NCBI GenBank assembly: GCA_964625745.1
Contig: CAZVCJ010000053.1
Location: 1 to 24,106 of the forward strand
Reading direction: 5' to 3'
Source: CAZVCJ01 sp964625745
GTDB lineage: Bacteria; Chloroflexota; Anaerolineae; VGOG01
DNA length: 24,106 bases
The notes beneath the pieces were generated by a model that saw only the letters and a program-made list of their open reading frames with translations, was not told the origin of the DNA and did not search any database. Numbering within the stretch: the first letter of the stretch is position 1; each line of letters starts with the position of its first letter. Made by a program: the position numbers and the translations under genes. Positions 7,101-13,392 of this stretch are shown here, piece by piece.

Positions 7101-7428
7101 GCACCTCACCCTCTACTGGCGGGCTTTGACAGCCATGGATGCCAGCTACACCGTCTTCACCCACCTCCTCGACGGCGAAAGCCGCGTCTGGGGTCAGAAG
7201 GACAACGTCCCTCAGGCTGGCGCTTACCCCACCACCCTCTGGGTCGAAGGGGAGGTTGTGGCTGACGAGTACGAGATCGTCGTCAAGCCCGACGCCCCGC
7301 CGGGGCAATACGTCATCGAGGTCGGGGTGTACCTCCCCCAGTCGGGTGCGCGCCTGCCGGTGTTGGACGAGTTGGGGCAGGTGCAGGGGGATAGGACACT
7401 GCTGGGGATGGTAGGGATTCAGCAGTGA
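4171..7428 (+). CDS. Membrane glycosyltransferase (GT39/ArnT-like) with C-terminal beta domains
   Basis: A 1085-residue protein predicted to move a sugar from a polyprenyl-phosphate carrier to an acceptor on the outer face of the membrane. The first helix (about residues 25-42) is followed by LRVYRLDDIPPGLHYDEAANA, whose acidic pair D54-E55 in the first outer loop is the signature of the PMT/ArnT superfamily. About ten or more membrane helices extend to about residue 500. After residue 640 come three similar beta-sandwich domains (about 644-764, 774-934, 949-1085), each with LGYD, a LTLYW-like strand and PPGxYxxxVGVY. ATG 4171 is preferred over an ATG at 3988 that lies inside the HEPN gene. 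The coding region carries several inserted repeats, all in frame: 24-bp units at 4713-4736, 4869-4916 and 6681-6728, the 138-bp element at 5445-5582, and 7-bp tandem repeats at 5757-5788 and 6153-6171. Acceptor unknown. Confidence 0.85.
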   Translation: MFAKFRSILSVKSCQSAVPSQKRLHLALLLLILLVALFLRVYRLDDIPPGLHYDEAANAILASDIARGEARPLFIEAYTGKEVLFFYLAGVSMRLLGVSVFSLRLTSALIGTLTVLITYRLAREMFANQGARASRWLALFSATLLATSYWHVTLSRYGFRAISQPFLQALTLWCLWRGLRRGVLSLSKGGSTGWLALSGLFFGATAYTYLASRVFPVVLFLVFLSLLVFDKRSPSTRLRRAQSSRSGHRLKRRLSQIAVVVVPAAIVFAPLGFYFLTHPQVFSVRIGQLSLFNPQLNQGDVLGTFWRASRLAIGMISISGEPLWRFNIPGKPVFSWPLSVFLLFGLALSLSKLLRGRDGLERTTHFLLLIWLPVMLLPSILAVKEVPSALRSVGLIPLLFLLPARGLWTAVCWLAEVIPSAASRPFEISRGYGVGPPNSLGMQRDKTQQDFGELSRAVGDSGLLFTPTPKDPVSKATLPVVALILLLSLAGIATFRDYFGLWAKAAPVYYDNDGDLVDAARYLNQLDTGLKTQNSKLKTPSSVDQEIFVSSIHYRHPTLAFLARSYDRIKWLVGGETVVFPEGTDKSVLYVFPHSARFDENLLEEFFPSGALVNETLGPDGQPAFTAYLFQPDQLPEILPQNPTSVNLGNTLEFLGYDVFDVSRFTFYWRILQPSDRDDYSIFVHLLDQWGFRWGEAGFFDYPSAQWSPGDVVVNRKEIDVEPGAPPGEYELLVGVYSPSLDSRLPREDEEGKVVGTTISLGPVILSKPQKPPVVESLAIQNLRQEDLGGRITFLGYDRAGNAVRSGESIYLTLYWQAQRDLDEDYSVVIGLRGEGGPSASPSTGSGRSSGRGDPVRYAQGMVWPLWADRPVHGAYPTTNWTAGEVIKDRYGLTIGQDVPAGDYELEVMLLNRITYEPLIASSGLPTIPLGRLRVEAWERQFTIPAIQHPLEVNLGNEVELLGYDLDRTSAKPGESLHLTLYWRALTAMDASYTVFTHLLDGESRVWGQKDNVPQAGAYPTTLWVEGEVVADEYEIVVKPDAPPGQYVIEVGVYLPQSGARLPVLDELGQVQGDRTLLGMVGIQQ
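4713..4736 (-). repeat. 24-bp unit in glycosyltransferase
   Basis: Read on the minus strand the unit is CCCTTCGACAGG followed by CTCAGGACACCG. In the protein it gives about residues 182-189 (VLSLSKGG region), a loop between predicted membrane helices. Confidence 0.7.
4869..4916 (+). repeat. Nested pair of 24-bp units
   Basis: The outer unit is CCCTTCGACAAG (4869-4880) plus CTCAGGACACCG (4905-4916). It is split exactly at its centre by a second 24-bp unit at 4881-4904 that starts ACTTCGGCGAGC. Total 48 bp, or 16 residues (about 234-249), in a loop between membrane helices. The inner unit is identical to 5519-5542. Confidence 0.75.
5445..5582. repeat. Palindromic dispersed element, copy 2, inside a gene
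   Basis: This is the reverse complement of the element at 1757-1871 (114 bp after removal of the insert), with matching ends CTTTGAGATTTCGC and CCAACTCCCAAAGA. One arm of its central stem is interrupted at 5519-5542 by a 24-bp unit. Its 138 bp equal 46 codons and are translated without a stop as about residues 426-471 of the glycosyltransferase, between two hydrophobic segments. Confidence 0.75.
5757..5788 (+). repeat. 7-bp tandem repeat inside glycosyltransferase gene
   Basis: Four exact copies of ACTCAAA followed by ACTC. Because 7 is not a multiple of 3, each copy reads in a different phase (protein LKTQNSKLKT), yet the frame continues afterwards. Confidence 0.75.
6681..6728 (+). repeat. 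Nested pair of 24-bp units in beta domain 2
   Basis: The outer unit is CCCTTCGGCAAG (6681-6692) plus CTCAGGACGAGG (6717-6728). It is split at its centre by the unit at 6693-6716, which starts CCCTTCGACAGG. A related string, CCGTTCGCTACGCTCAGGGC, follows at 6734-6753 and may be a third unit. Confidence 0.7.
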
Positions 7429-7451
7429 TCCATTCTTTGAGGTAGGAGATA

Positions 7452-9350
7452 ATGAGAAAGCCATCGAAGCTTTTACGCGAGGCATTACCTGAGATTATTG
7501 GTGGCCTCGTCGTACTTGCTGTACAAGCCGTAATTAGCGAGCTGCGCGGTGGAGTCAGCATATGGAATCTTGTTTTTGTTGTAGTGGCTTGTCTATGGCT
7601 TGGCTGCGTCTATGTAATTCGTAAGAAAACGCCTCCGCTTGTTGAAGGTGGAGAAGGACAACCAGCCTTCCCCAGATGGCGACGTTTAGCTCTCAGGGGC
7701 TTTGTCGCTATCCCTTTGCTCACCGCTGTTACCCTGGGCAGTTGGTGGTACTACATCAATCAGCCACCCGACAAAGTAATCATTACGGTAGCCGAGATCG
7801 ATGGCCCTGATCCCAAGAAATACCGTGTGACTGAGATCATCTTGAAGAATTTGAGAGATGCACTAGCCGATGAACCGAAGGCACAAGTGAAGTGTCTGGC
7901 ACAAGCGATAACTGAAATTCAAGGAGGTGGAGAGGCAAGGCGGCAAGGCGCAAACCCGATAGGCACTCGGAACGATGCTACCCTTGCTATTTGGGGGTGG
8001 TATGGAGTTACAGAGGAAGCTGTGCAAGTGACTCTCTACTTCGAGATATTGCGAGAGCCACTGAAGCCTCAGCAGATCAGGGTGGAGCGAGGCCCTGTTG
8101 AGATAGCACAGCTAAATAGCTTTAAACTGCAAACCGAGCTTTCCACAGAGATGAGCTATCTCACCACCTTCACGGTGGGGATGGTGCACTACATCTCTGG
8201 ACATTGGGAAAGAGCAAAACACAATTTTACTATAGCTTTAGCTCAGCCAAAAACCCCTCTGGAGACTCTCAGCCGGAGCATAGCTTATTTCTATCGCGGC
8301 AATACCAACAGTGCCCTTGGTGATCACCAGGCAGCCATTGCTGACTTCACCGAAGCTATCGAACAGAAGTTGTGCTGTTTAGCCGAAGCTTATAACAACC
8401 GTGGGGGTGTCTACTACTGTAAGGGCGAATACGACCTAGCCATCGCCGACTACAACAGGGCTATTGAGTTGAAGCCAGACTACACCAAGGCTTACAACAA
8501 CCGCGGGAACGTCTACACCCAAAAGGGCGAATATGATCTGGCCATCGCCGACTACGACAAGGCCATCGAGCTGAAACCTGACGACGCCCAGGCCTACAAC
8601 AGCCGGGGCGTTGCCCACTACTACAAGGGCGAGTACGACCTAGCCATCACCGACTACGACAGAGCCATTGAGCTGAAACCTGACGATGCCTGTGCCTACA
8701 ACAACCGTGGGCTTGCCTACGACGACAAGGGCGAACACGAGTTAGCCATCACTGACTACGACAGAGCCATCGAGCTAAAGCCTGAGTACGCAGACGCCTA
8801 CTACAACCGCGGGCTTGCCCACGCCCACAAGGGTGAATACGATCAGGCTATCACCGACTCCACCAAGGCCATTGAGTTGAAGCCTGACTACGCAGAGGCC
8901 TACACCAATCGCGGGAGTGCCTATGACTGCAAGGGCGAATACGACTTGGCCATTGCTGACTTCGACAGGGCCATTGAGCTGAAGCCTGACTTGGCCGAGG
9001 CCTACTGTGCCCGTGGGCTTGCATACGACAACAAGGGCGAATACGAATTGGCCATTGCCGACCACGGGAAGGCCATTAGACTGAACCCTGATTTTGCCCT
9101 TGCCTACTACAATCGCGGCACTGCCTACCTCCATAAGTGCGAATACGATGAAGCCATTGCTGACTTCAACAGGGCCATCGAGCTGAAGCCCGACGACGCC
9201 GACGCCTACTACAACCGGGGTTTTGCCCACAAGATGAAGGGTAAGAAGGATGAGGCCATCAGGGACTTTGAGCAGGTTTTGGAGTTGAGTGAGGACGAGC
9301 ATTGGAGGGAAAAGGCGGAGAAGCAACTCAAGGAGTTGAGGGGGCAGTGA
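7452..9350 (+). CDS. Membrane-anchored TPR protein
   Basis: A 632-residue protein of unknown specific role. Three hydrophobic segments lie near the N-terminus (about residues 11-29, 36-56 and 80-101). They are followed by a domain beginning VIITVAEIDGPDPKKYRVTEIIL (to about 280) whose family I do not recognise. Residues 313-618 are nine uninterrupted 34-residue tetratricopeptide repeats of the form AYNNRGxxYxxKGEYDLAIADYDRAIELKPDxAx, preceded by one more divergent repeat. TPR arrays are protein-binding scaffolds, so this may assemble partners at the membrane. ATG 7452 follows TAGGAG. The stop overlaps the start of the next gene (ATGA), pointing to co-translation. It lies 23 bases after the glycosyltransferase and could be in the same transcript. 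Confidence 0.8.
   Translation: MRKPSKLLREALPEIIGGLVVLAVQAVISELRGGVSIWNLVFVVVACLWLGCVYVIRKKTPPLVEGGEGQPAFPRWRRLALRGFVAIPLLTAVTLGSWWYYINQPPDKVIITVAEIDGPDPKKYRVTEIILKNLRDALADEPKAQVKCLAQAITEIQGGGEARRQGANPIGTRNDATLAIWGWYGVTEEAVQVTLYFEILREPLKPQQIRVERGPVEIAQLNSFKLQTELSTEMSYLTTFTVGMVHYISGHWERAKHNFTIALAQPKTPLETLSRSIAYFYRGNTNSALGDHQAAIADFTEAIEQKLCCLAEAYNNRGGVYYCKGEYDLAIADYNRAIELKPDYTKAYNNRGNVYTQKGEYDLAIADYDKAIELKPDDAQAYNSRGVAHYYKGEYDLAITDYDRAIELKPDDACAYNNRGLAYDDKGEHELAITDYDRAIELKPEYADAYYNRGLAHAHKGEYDQAITDSTKAIELKPDYAEAYTNRGSAYDCKGEYDLAIADFDRAIELKPDLAEAYCARGLAYDNKGEYELAIADHGKAIRLNPDFALAYYNRGTAYLHKCEYDEAIADFNRAIELKPDDADAYYNRGFAHKMKGKKDEAIRDFEQVLELSEDEHWREKAEKQLKELRGQ
8388..9305 (+). repeat. Nine 102-bp tandem repeats encoding TPRs
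   Basis: The DNA repeats with a 102-bp period, and neighbouring units share long identical stretches (AAGGGCGAATACGA, GCCATTGAGCTGAAGCC and similar). This suggests recent expansion or gene conversion. The last unit (from about 9204) is the most diverged. Confidence 0.8.
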
Positions 9351-9757
9351 TGAAAAAGGCCATCGTTGTGGTTGCTGTGGTCATAGTTCTGATCACGGCC
9401 TGGGTTGGATTCAACCCCATTGGCAGGTTCGGGTTCTGCCGCTTTGGGTTGCTGGTCTACAGCGCGGTCCCCTTTCCTGCCGTGGACCTCGTCATCCACG
9501 CCAATGGTTTGCCCGCGATAAGAGGGAGCAAGGCGCACTTTGTTGGCCTGGCTGAGATCGACGGACTGCTCAAGGAGAGGCCGGACGTGCTGATCATCGG
9601 CACCGGCTACGACAACCTGGTGCGGGTCGAGGAGCAAATGTTGGCCATGTCTGCCGTACAAATCCTACCTCTACCCACGCCCGAAGCCGTGAGGCGCTAC
9701 AACGAGCTGAGGGGCGAGGGGAAAAGGGTGGCCGCGATCATCCACTCGACCTGCTGA
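9350..9757 (+). CDS. Mth938-like (DUF498/NDUFAF3-type) protein with N-terminal anchor
   Basis: A 135-residue protein. Residues about 4-19 are a hydrophobic helix (signal anchor). The rest matches the Mth938/DUF498 domain: LLKERPDVLIIGTGYDNLV, then a short linker, then LPTPEAVRRYNEL and the C-terminal KRVAAIIHSTC. The biochemical role of the bacterial family is not known; the human relative NDUFAF3 assists complex I assembly. I start at ATG 9350, which overlaps the TPR gene's stop codon; the upstream in-frame codon at 9302 lies inside that gene. The membrane helix in front of this domain is unusual to my knowledge, and together with the TPR neighbour suggests a membrane assembly function. Confidence 0.75.
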   Translation: MKKAIVVVAVVIVLITAWVGFNPIGRFGFCRFGLLVYSAVPFPAVDLVIHANGLPAIRGSKAHFVGLAEIDGLLKERPDVLIIGTGYDNLVRVEEQMLAMSAVQILPLPTPEAVRRYNELRGEGKRVAAIIHSTC

Positions 9758-9811
9758 TCACGTTTTACAATGTTATCCGGCAGCATTTGCGCTGTCCGCG
9801 AGAATCTTACT

Positions 9812-9898
9812 GTCATTGCGAGGCGACGCTTTTCCGCCGAAGCAATCCCCAAGTAGCTACGTGGAGATTGCTTCGTCGCTCCGCTTCCTCGCAATGAC
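9812..9898. repeat. Intergenic palindromic repeat (GTCATTGCGAGG type)
   Basis: Perfect 12-bp inverted ends GTCATTGCGAGG (9812-9823) and CCTCGCAATGAC (9887-9898) enclose a second inverted pair, GAAGCAATC (9839-9847) with GATTGCTTC (9866-9874). This 87-bp structure resembles a REP/MITE-like element. It fills much of the 204-bp gap before the permease gene; the gap holds no gene. Confidence 0.75.
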
Positions 9899-9961
9899 AC
9901 ACACGAGAGTCTGGTTGCGGCTTGGCCGCGCTATGTTTTACGTTTCACGCTCGGAGAACCC

Positions 9962-11593
9962 ATGCATACCTTACCTTTCAACGCTCTCTACTGGCTTCTA
10001 GCCCTATGCCCAATCGTCGTGGTGCTGATCCTGATGATCGGCTTCCGCTGGGGCGGATCTAAGGCCGGGCCTGTGGGCTGGCTCACGGCTGTCGTTGTGT
10101 CCCTGGCCTTTTTCGGCACTACACCCGGCCTGCTGGCCTATTCCCAGCTCAAGGGGCTGCTGCTCACCTTCTACGTCCTGTACATCATCTGGATGGCACT
10201 GGTGCTCTACAACGTGGTAAACGAAGCGGGCGCCATTACCGTCATAGGCCATGCCATCTCCCGCCTCACCGGCGACAGGGTGATGCAACTGCTGATCCTG
10301 AGCTGGGTGTTCAGCGCCTTCCTGCAAGGGGTGGCTGGATTCGGCGTCCCCATCGCGGTGGTGGCTCCTCTGCTCATCGGCCTGGGCTTCGAGCCAGTGA
10401 CCGCTGTAGTGGCTACGGCCATTGGCCATTCCTGGTCGGTGACTTTCGGCGACATCGCCTCGTCCTTCCAGGCCCTTATCGCGGCCACTGGGCTCGGCGG
10501 CCCGGAGTTAGCCCCCTGGTCGGCGCTCTTCCTGGGCCTGGCCTGTTTCGGCTGCGGCCTGGCTGCCGCCCATGCTCACGATGGTCTCAAAGGTCTTCGG
10601 CACGGCTTGCCAGCTATCCTGATCGTTGGCTCCCTGATGAGCGGAACTCAATATCTACTGGCCACCAACGGTCTCTGGAATCTGGCTGGCTTCGTGGCGG
10701 GCCTGGTTGGCCTGCTGGCAGGAGCAGTGGTGGCTCGCTTGCCCCTCTATCGTGCCCCCCCTCAGTCCCCCCCAACCCTTCGCCCCCGCTCAGGGCAGGC
10801 TTTGGGGGGGAAGTTCCGCTCCGCTTCAGCAACGTCTACGGCGGCTGGTGACGAGGGTCGCTTGAGCTTGCCCCTGGCCCTGGCACCCTATCTGCTCCTC
10901 ATCGTGCTGGTCACGGCGGCGGAGCTTTACGGCCCCCTTCACGAGTTTCTCAACAGCGTGGTGATCAGGATTCGGTTTCCAGAGCTCCGCACAGCCTACG
11001 GCTGGATAACAGAAGCAGGAACAGGGCGAACCATCAGCATCTTCGGTCACGCTGGGGCTTTGCTGGCTTACACCTCTGTCATCGGCTACTTCCTCTATCG
11101 GCGCAGCGGGCACTACTGTGCAGAAATCCTGCGAAGGATCGCGGCCAACACTTTGAGGAGCGCTGTGCCTTCCAGCATCGGCATCGCCTCCCTGGTGGGC
11201 ATGGCCCTGGTCATGGATCACAGCGGCATGACCTATTTTCTAGCTCAAGGTATCAGCCAAAGCGTGGGGACTGCCTTCCCCTTCTTCTCACCCCTCATCG
11301 GGGTGTTGGGCGCGTTCATGACCGGCTCCAACACCAATTCCAACGTCATCTTCGCCCCCTTGCAGAAGCAGGCCGCCGAGCTAATCGGGATCAGCGTTTT
11401 CATCATCCTTGCTGCTCAGACGACGGGTGGCTCTCTGGGGTCCATGCTGGCCCCGGCCAAGATCATCGTGGGCTGCAGCACCGCCGGGCTGGCCGGACGC
11501 GAGGGGGAGGTTCTCAAGAGGACGCTTCTACCCGGCCTTTTGATCGCCGCTTGCGTCGGGGTGGTGGCCTGGCTGGTCATCTATCTGATGTGA
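9962..11593 (+). CDS. L-lactate (or glycolate) permease, LctP family
   Basis: A 543-residue integral membrane protein of the LctP/LldP/GlcA family, which imports lactate or glycolate with protons. Length and helix content match the family (about 12-14 helices). Recognisable segments include GVAGFGVPIAVVAPLLIGLGF, ATAIGHSWSVTFGDIASSF, MALVMDHSGMTYFLAQG and GAFMTGSNTNSNVIFAPLQ. The ATG at 9962 follows CGGAG. In a loop at about residues 264-290 it carries an inserted palindrome (CCCCCCAA...CTTTGGGGGG) with a 24-bp unit at 10776-10799. The downstream gene is a glyoxylate-type aminotransferase, which makes glycolate a plausible substrate, but sequence alone does not separate lactate from glycolate. 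Confidence 0.92.
   Translation: MHTLPFNALYWLLALCPIVVVLILMIGFRWGGSKAGPVGWLTAVVVSLAFFGTTPGLLAYSQLKGLLLTFYVLYIIWMALVLYNVVNEAGAITVIGHAISRLTGDRVMQLLILSWVFSAFLQGVAGFGVPIAVVAPLLIGLGFEPVTAVVATAIGHSWSVTFGDIASSFQALIAATGLGGPELAPWSALFLGLACFGCGLAAAHAHDGLKGLRHGLPAILIVGSLMSGTQYLLATNGLWNLAGFVAGLVGLLAGAVVARLPLYRAPPQSPPTLRPRSGQALGGKFRSASATSTAAGDEGRLSLPLALAPYLLLIVLVTAAELYGPLHEFLNSVVIRIRFPELRTAYGWITEAGTGRTISIFGHAGALLAYTSVIGYFLYRRSGHYCAEILRRIAANTLRSAVPSSIGIASLVGMALVMDHSGMTYFLAQGISQSVGTAFPFFSPLIGVLGAFMTGSNTNSNVIFAPLQKQAAELIGISVFIILAAQTTGGSLGSMLAPAKIIVGCSTAGLAGREGEVLKRTLLPGLLIAACVGVVAWLVIYLM
10776..10799 (+). repeat. 24-bp unit inside a C/G palindrome in the permease gene
   Basis: The unit (starting CCCTTCGCCCCC) is flanked by CCCCCCAA on the left and CTTTGGGGGG on the right. 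Together these would form the palindrome seen uninterrupted at 23278-23295. Confidence 0.7.
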
Positions 11594-11626
11594 TGCGTGA
11601 AGTGTGATTTCACGTTTCACGCATCA
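11591..11626. terminator. Hairpin repeat at the permease stop codon
   Basis: Perfect 11-bp inverted repeat TGATGCGTGAA (11591-11601) and TTCACGCATCA (11616-11626), with a 14-base loop. The stop codon TGA (11591-11593) is the first triplet of the stem. No U-tract follows, so it is either a weak terminator or an mRNA 3'-end stabiliser. It contains TTTCACGTTTCACG, shared with 6153-6171 and 17810-17848. Confidence 0.5.
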
Positions 11627-11652
11627 CGAATCAAAGAACAAAGGAGCTATCA

Positions 11653-12936
11653 ATGAACACCCAGGACATCCTGAAAAAGCACGAGCAGTACATTTTCCCC
11701 AGCATGATCACTTACTACGAGGAGCCGCTACCCTTTGCACGTGGGGAGGCCCAGTACCTCTACAGCGTGGACGGCAAGAGGTATCTGGACTTCTTCGGCG
11801 GCATCCTGGTCGTCAGTGTGGGGCACTGCCACCCAAAGGTCACGGAACGGGTCTGCGATCAAATGCGCACTCTTCAGCACACCTCCACCCTCTACCCCCA
11901 CGCCAACATGGTGAATCTGGCCGAAAAGCTGGCTCAGATCGCGCCAGGGAAGCTGCAGAAGAGCTTCTTCACCAACAGCGGCACGGAGGCCAACGAGACG
12001 GCCATCATGTTGGCCAAGACTTACACCGATGCCCAGGAAGTCATCGCCCTGCGCCACGGCTACAGCGGACGCTCGGCCCTGAGCATGGCGCTGACCGGGC
12101 ACGCCAATTGGCGCATCGGCGGCACCCAGATCCTGGGCATCAAGCACGCCCACAATGGCTATTGCTACCGCTGCCCCTTCAACCGCGAGTACCCCAACTG
12201 CGATCTGGAGTGCGCCTACGACGTCGAAGAGCTGATCCAGACCACGACCTCCGGCCGGGTGGCGGCCTTCATTGCCGAGCCTATCCAGGGCGTGGGCGGT
12301 TTCATCACTCCGCCGCCTGAATATTTCCCCATCGTGGTGGACATCGTGCGCCAATACGGTGGAATCTTCATTGACGATGAGGTGCAGACGGGCCTGGGGC
12401 GGACGGGGGAGAAATGGTTCGGCATCGAGCACTGGGGCGTGGAGCCGGACATCATCACCTGCGCCAAGGGGATAGCCAACGGTGCGCCGATGGGGGCTAC
12501 CGTCGCCACGGCCGAGGTCGCCGATAGCTTCGAGGGGCTGACCATCTCCACTTTCGGCGGAAACCCTGTTTGTTGTGCCGCCGCTCTGGCCACGATAGAG
12601 GTGATCGAGGAGGAGAACCTGGCCAGCAATGCCCAGGTGGTGGGTGGTTACCTGCGGGAGAGGTTGGAGGAGCTGAAGGAAAAATACCCGCTGGTCGGCG
12701 ATGTGCGGGGGATGGGCCTGATGCAGGGCGTGGAGCTGGTCCGCGAGCAGAAGGAGCCGGCTCGCCAAGAGATCCTCCAGGTGTTCGAAGCCACCAGGCG
12801 GCGGGGCCTGCTCATCGGCAAGGGTGGGCTGTACGGCAACGTCATCCGCATCGCTCCGCCGCTCAACATCGCCAAGGCAGACGTGGATGAGGCAGTTCGT
12901 ATTCTCGACGAGGCGTTTGCGGAAGTGACGATCTGA
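11653..12936 (+). CDS. Class III aminotransferase, AGXT2-like (alanine-glyoxylate type)
   Basis: A 427-residue PLP enzyme expected to move an amino group from an omega- or alpha-amino donor such as alanine to an oxo acid, with glyoxylate or pyruvate the likely acceptors. Hallmarks are the cofactor loop NSGTEANETA (about residues 109-118), AAFIAEPIQGVGGF, IDDEVQTGLGRTG (PLP-binding Asp) and the Schiff-base lysine K272 in DIITCAKGIANG. The cysteine-containing insert YCYRCPFNREYPNCDLEC (about 174-191) is characteristic of the AGXT2-like subgroup. AAGGAG lies 7 bases before ATG 11653. It is 59 bases from the permease and probably in the same operon. 4-aminobutyrate or beta-alanine transaminase activity is an alternative. 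Confidence 0.9.
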   Translation: MNTQDILKKHEQYIFPSMITYYEEPLPFARGEAQYLYSVDGKRYLDFFGGILVVSVGHCHPKVTERVCDQMRTLQHTSTLYPHANMVNLAEKLAQIAPGKLQKSFFTNSGTEANETAIMLAKTYTDAQEVIALRHGYSGRSALSMALTGHANWRIGGTQILGIKHAHNGYCYRCPFNREYPNCDLECAYDVEELIQTTTSGRVAAFIAEPIQGVGGFITPPPEYFPIVVDIVRQYGGIFIDDEVQTGLGRTGEKWFGIEHWGVEPDIITCAKGIANGAPMGATVATAEVADSFEGLTISTFGGNPVCCAAALATIEVIEEENLASNAQVVGGYLRERLEELKEKYPLVGDVRGMGLMQGVELVREQKEPARQEILQVFEATRRRGLLIGKGGLYGNVIRIAPPLNIAKADVDEAVRILDEAFAEVTI

Positions 12937-13027
12937 TGAGGTAACGAGGTAGCGAGTGAATGAGGCACCGGGTCAAAGAAGCCCTCGTTAACTCGGTGCC
13001 TCTTTCACTCGTTACTCATCACCTCAT
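12934..13027. terminator. Bidirectional hairpin repeat between convergent genes
   Basis: 18-bp arms at 12953-12970 (starting CGAGTGAATGAGGC) and 12994-13011 pair with one mismatch around a 23-base loop, exactly between two convergent genes. The flanks TGATGAGGTAACGAG and CTCGTTACTCATCACCTCA extend the symmetry out to the stop codons of both neighbours. Related ACTCGTTAC / GTAACGGGTG strings recur at 22261-22350. It is a likely bidirectional terminator formed by a dispersed repeat; U-tracts are absent. Confidence 0.5.
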
Positions 13028-13392
13028 TGCCCCATTACTTCCTCGTAGATGTCCTCGCCTGTTTGCTCGGTGATCCAACTCACGGCCAGGCGAAGGTCTT
13101 TCTTGAAACCTTTCTCTAACGAAATGCCCGTGGCCTCCCTGACCAGGTGGATGGCCTTGGCGGCGTAGGCGATGATGTAGCGCGGCTCCAGGCGGCTTAA
13201 GTCCTCGAAGAAGAAGCCGCAGCTAGTGTACATGGCTTGGCGGTAGTATTGGGCCTCCAGCAAGGTCAACCCCCGTTTTGCTTGTTCCTCAGTAAGCTTT
13301 CTGCCGGCCTGCTGAGCCAGGAATGCTTTCCCCCCTATTTCCCCTAGCACCACTCGGATGTAACCATTCCGCAGCCGCCAGGGATCAGCCCC
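13024..13392 (-). pseudogene. C-terminal part of GH57/DUF3536 gene, beyond an in-frame TGA
   Basis: Directly after the TGA at 13393-13395 the same reading frame stays open for 122 codons. It encodes GADPWRLRNGYIRVVLGE, then LLEAQYYRQAMYTSCGFFFEDLSRLE and a helix YIIAYAAKAIHLVREATG. These segments continue the DUF3536 domain of the preceding gene (family pattern: DPWxARxxYIxVxL, later MYTSCGWFFxxLSxxE). So this is one gene split by a single stop codon, not a separate protein. A GTG at 13353 could begin a 109-residue fragment but lacks a clear ribosome site. The stop at 13024-13026 falls in the dispersed repeat that follows. Confidence 0.7.

Noticed and set aside
8388..9305. Tandem repeats as a CRISPR array or satellite
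   Set aside because: The 102-bp period is exactly 34 codons and encodes standard TPR motifs; there are no spacers.
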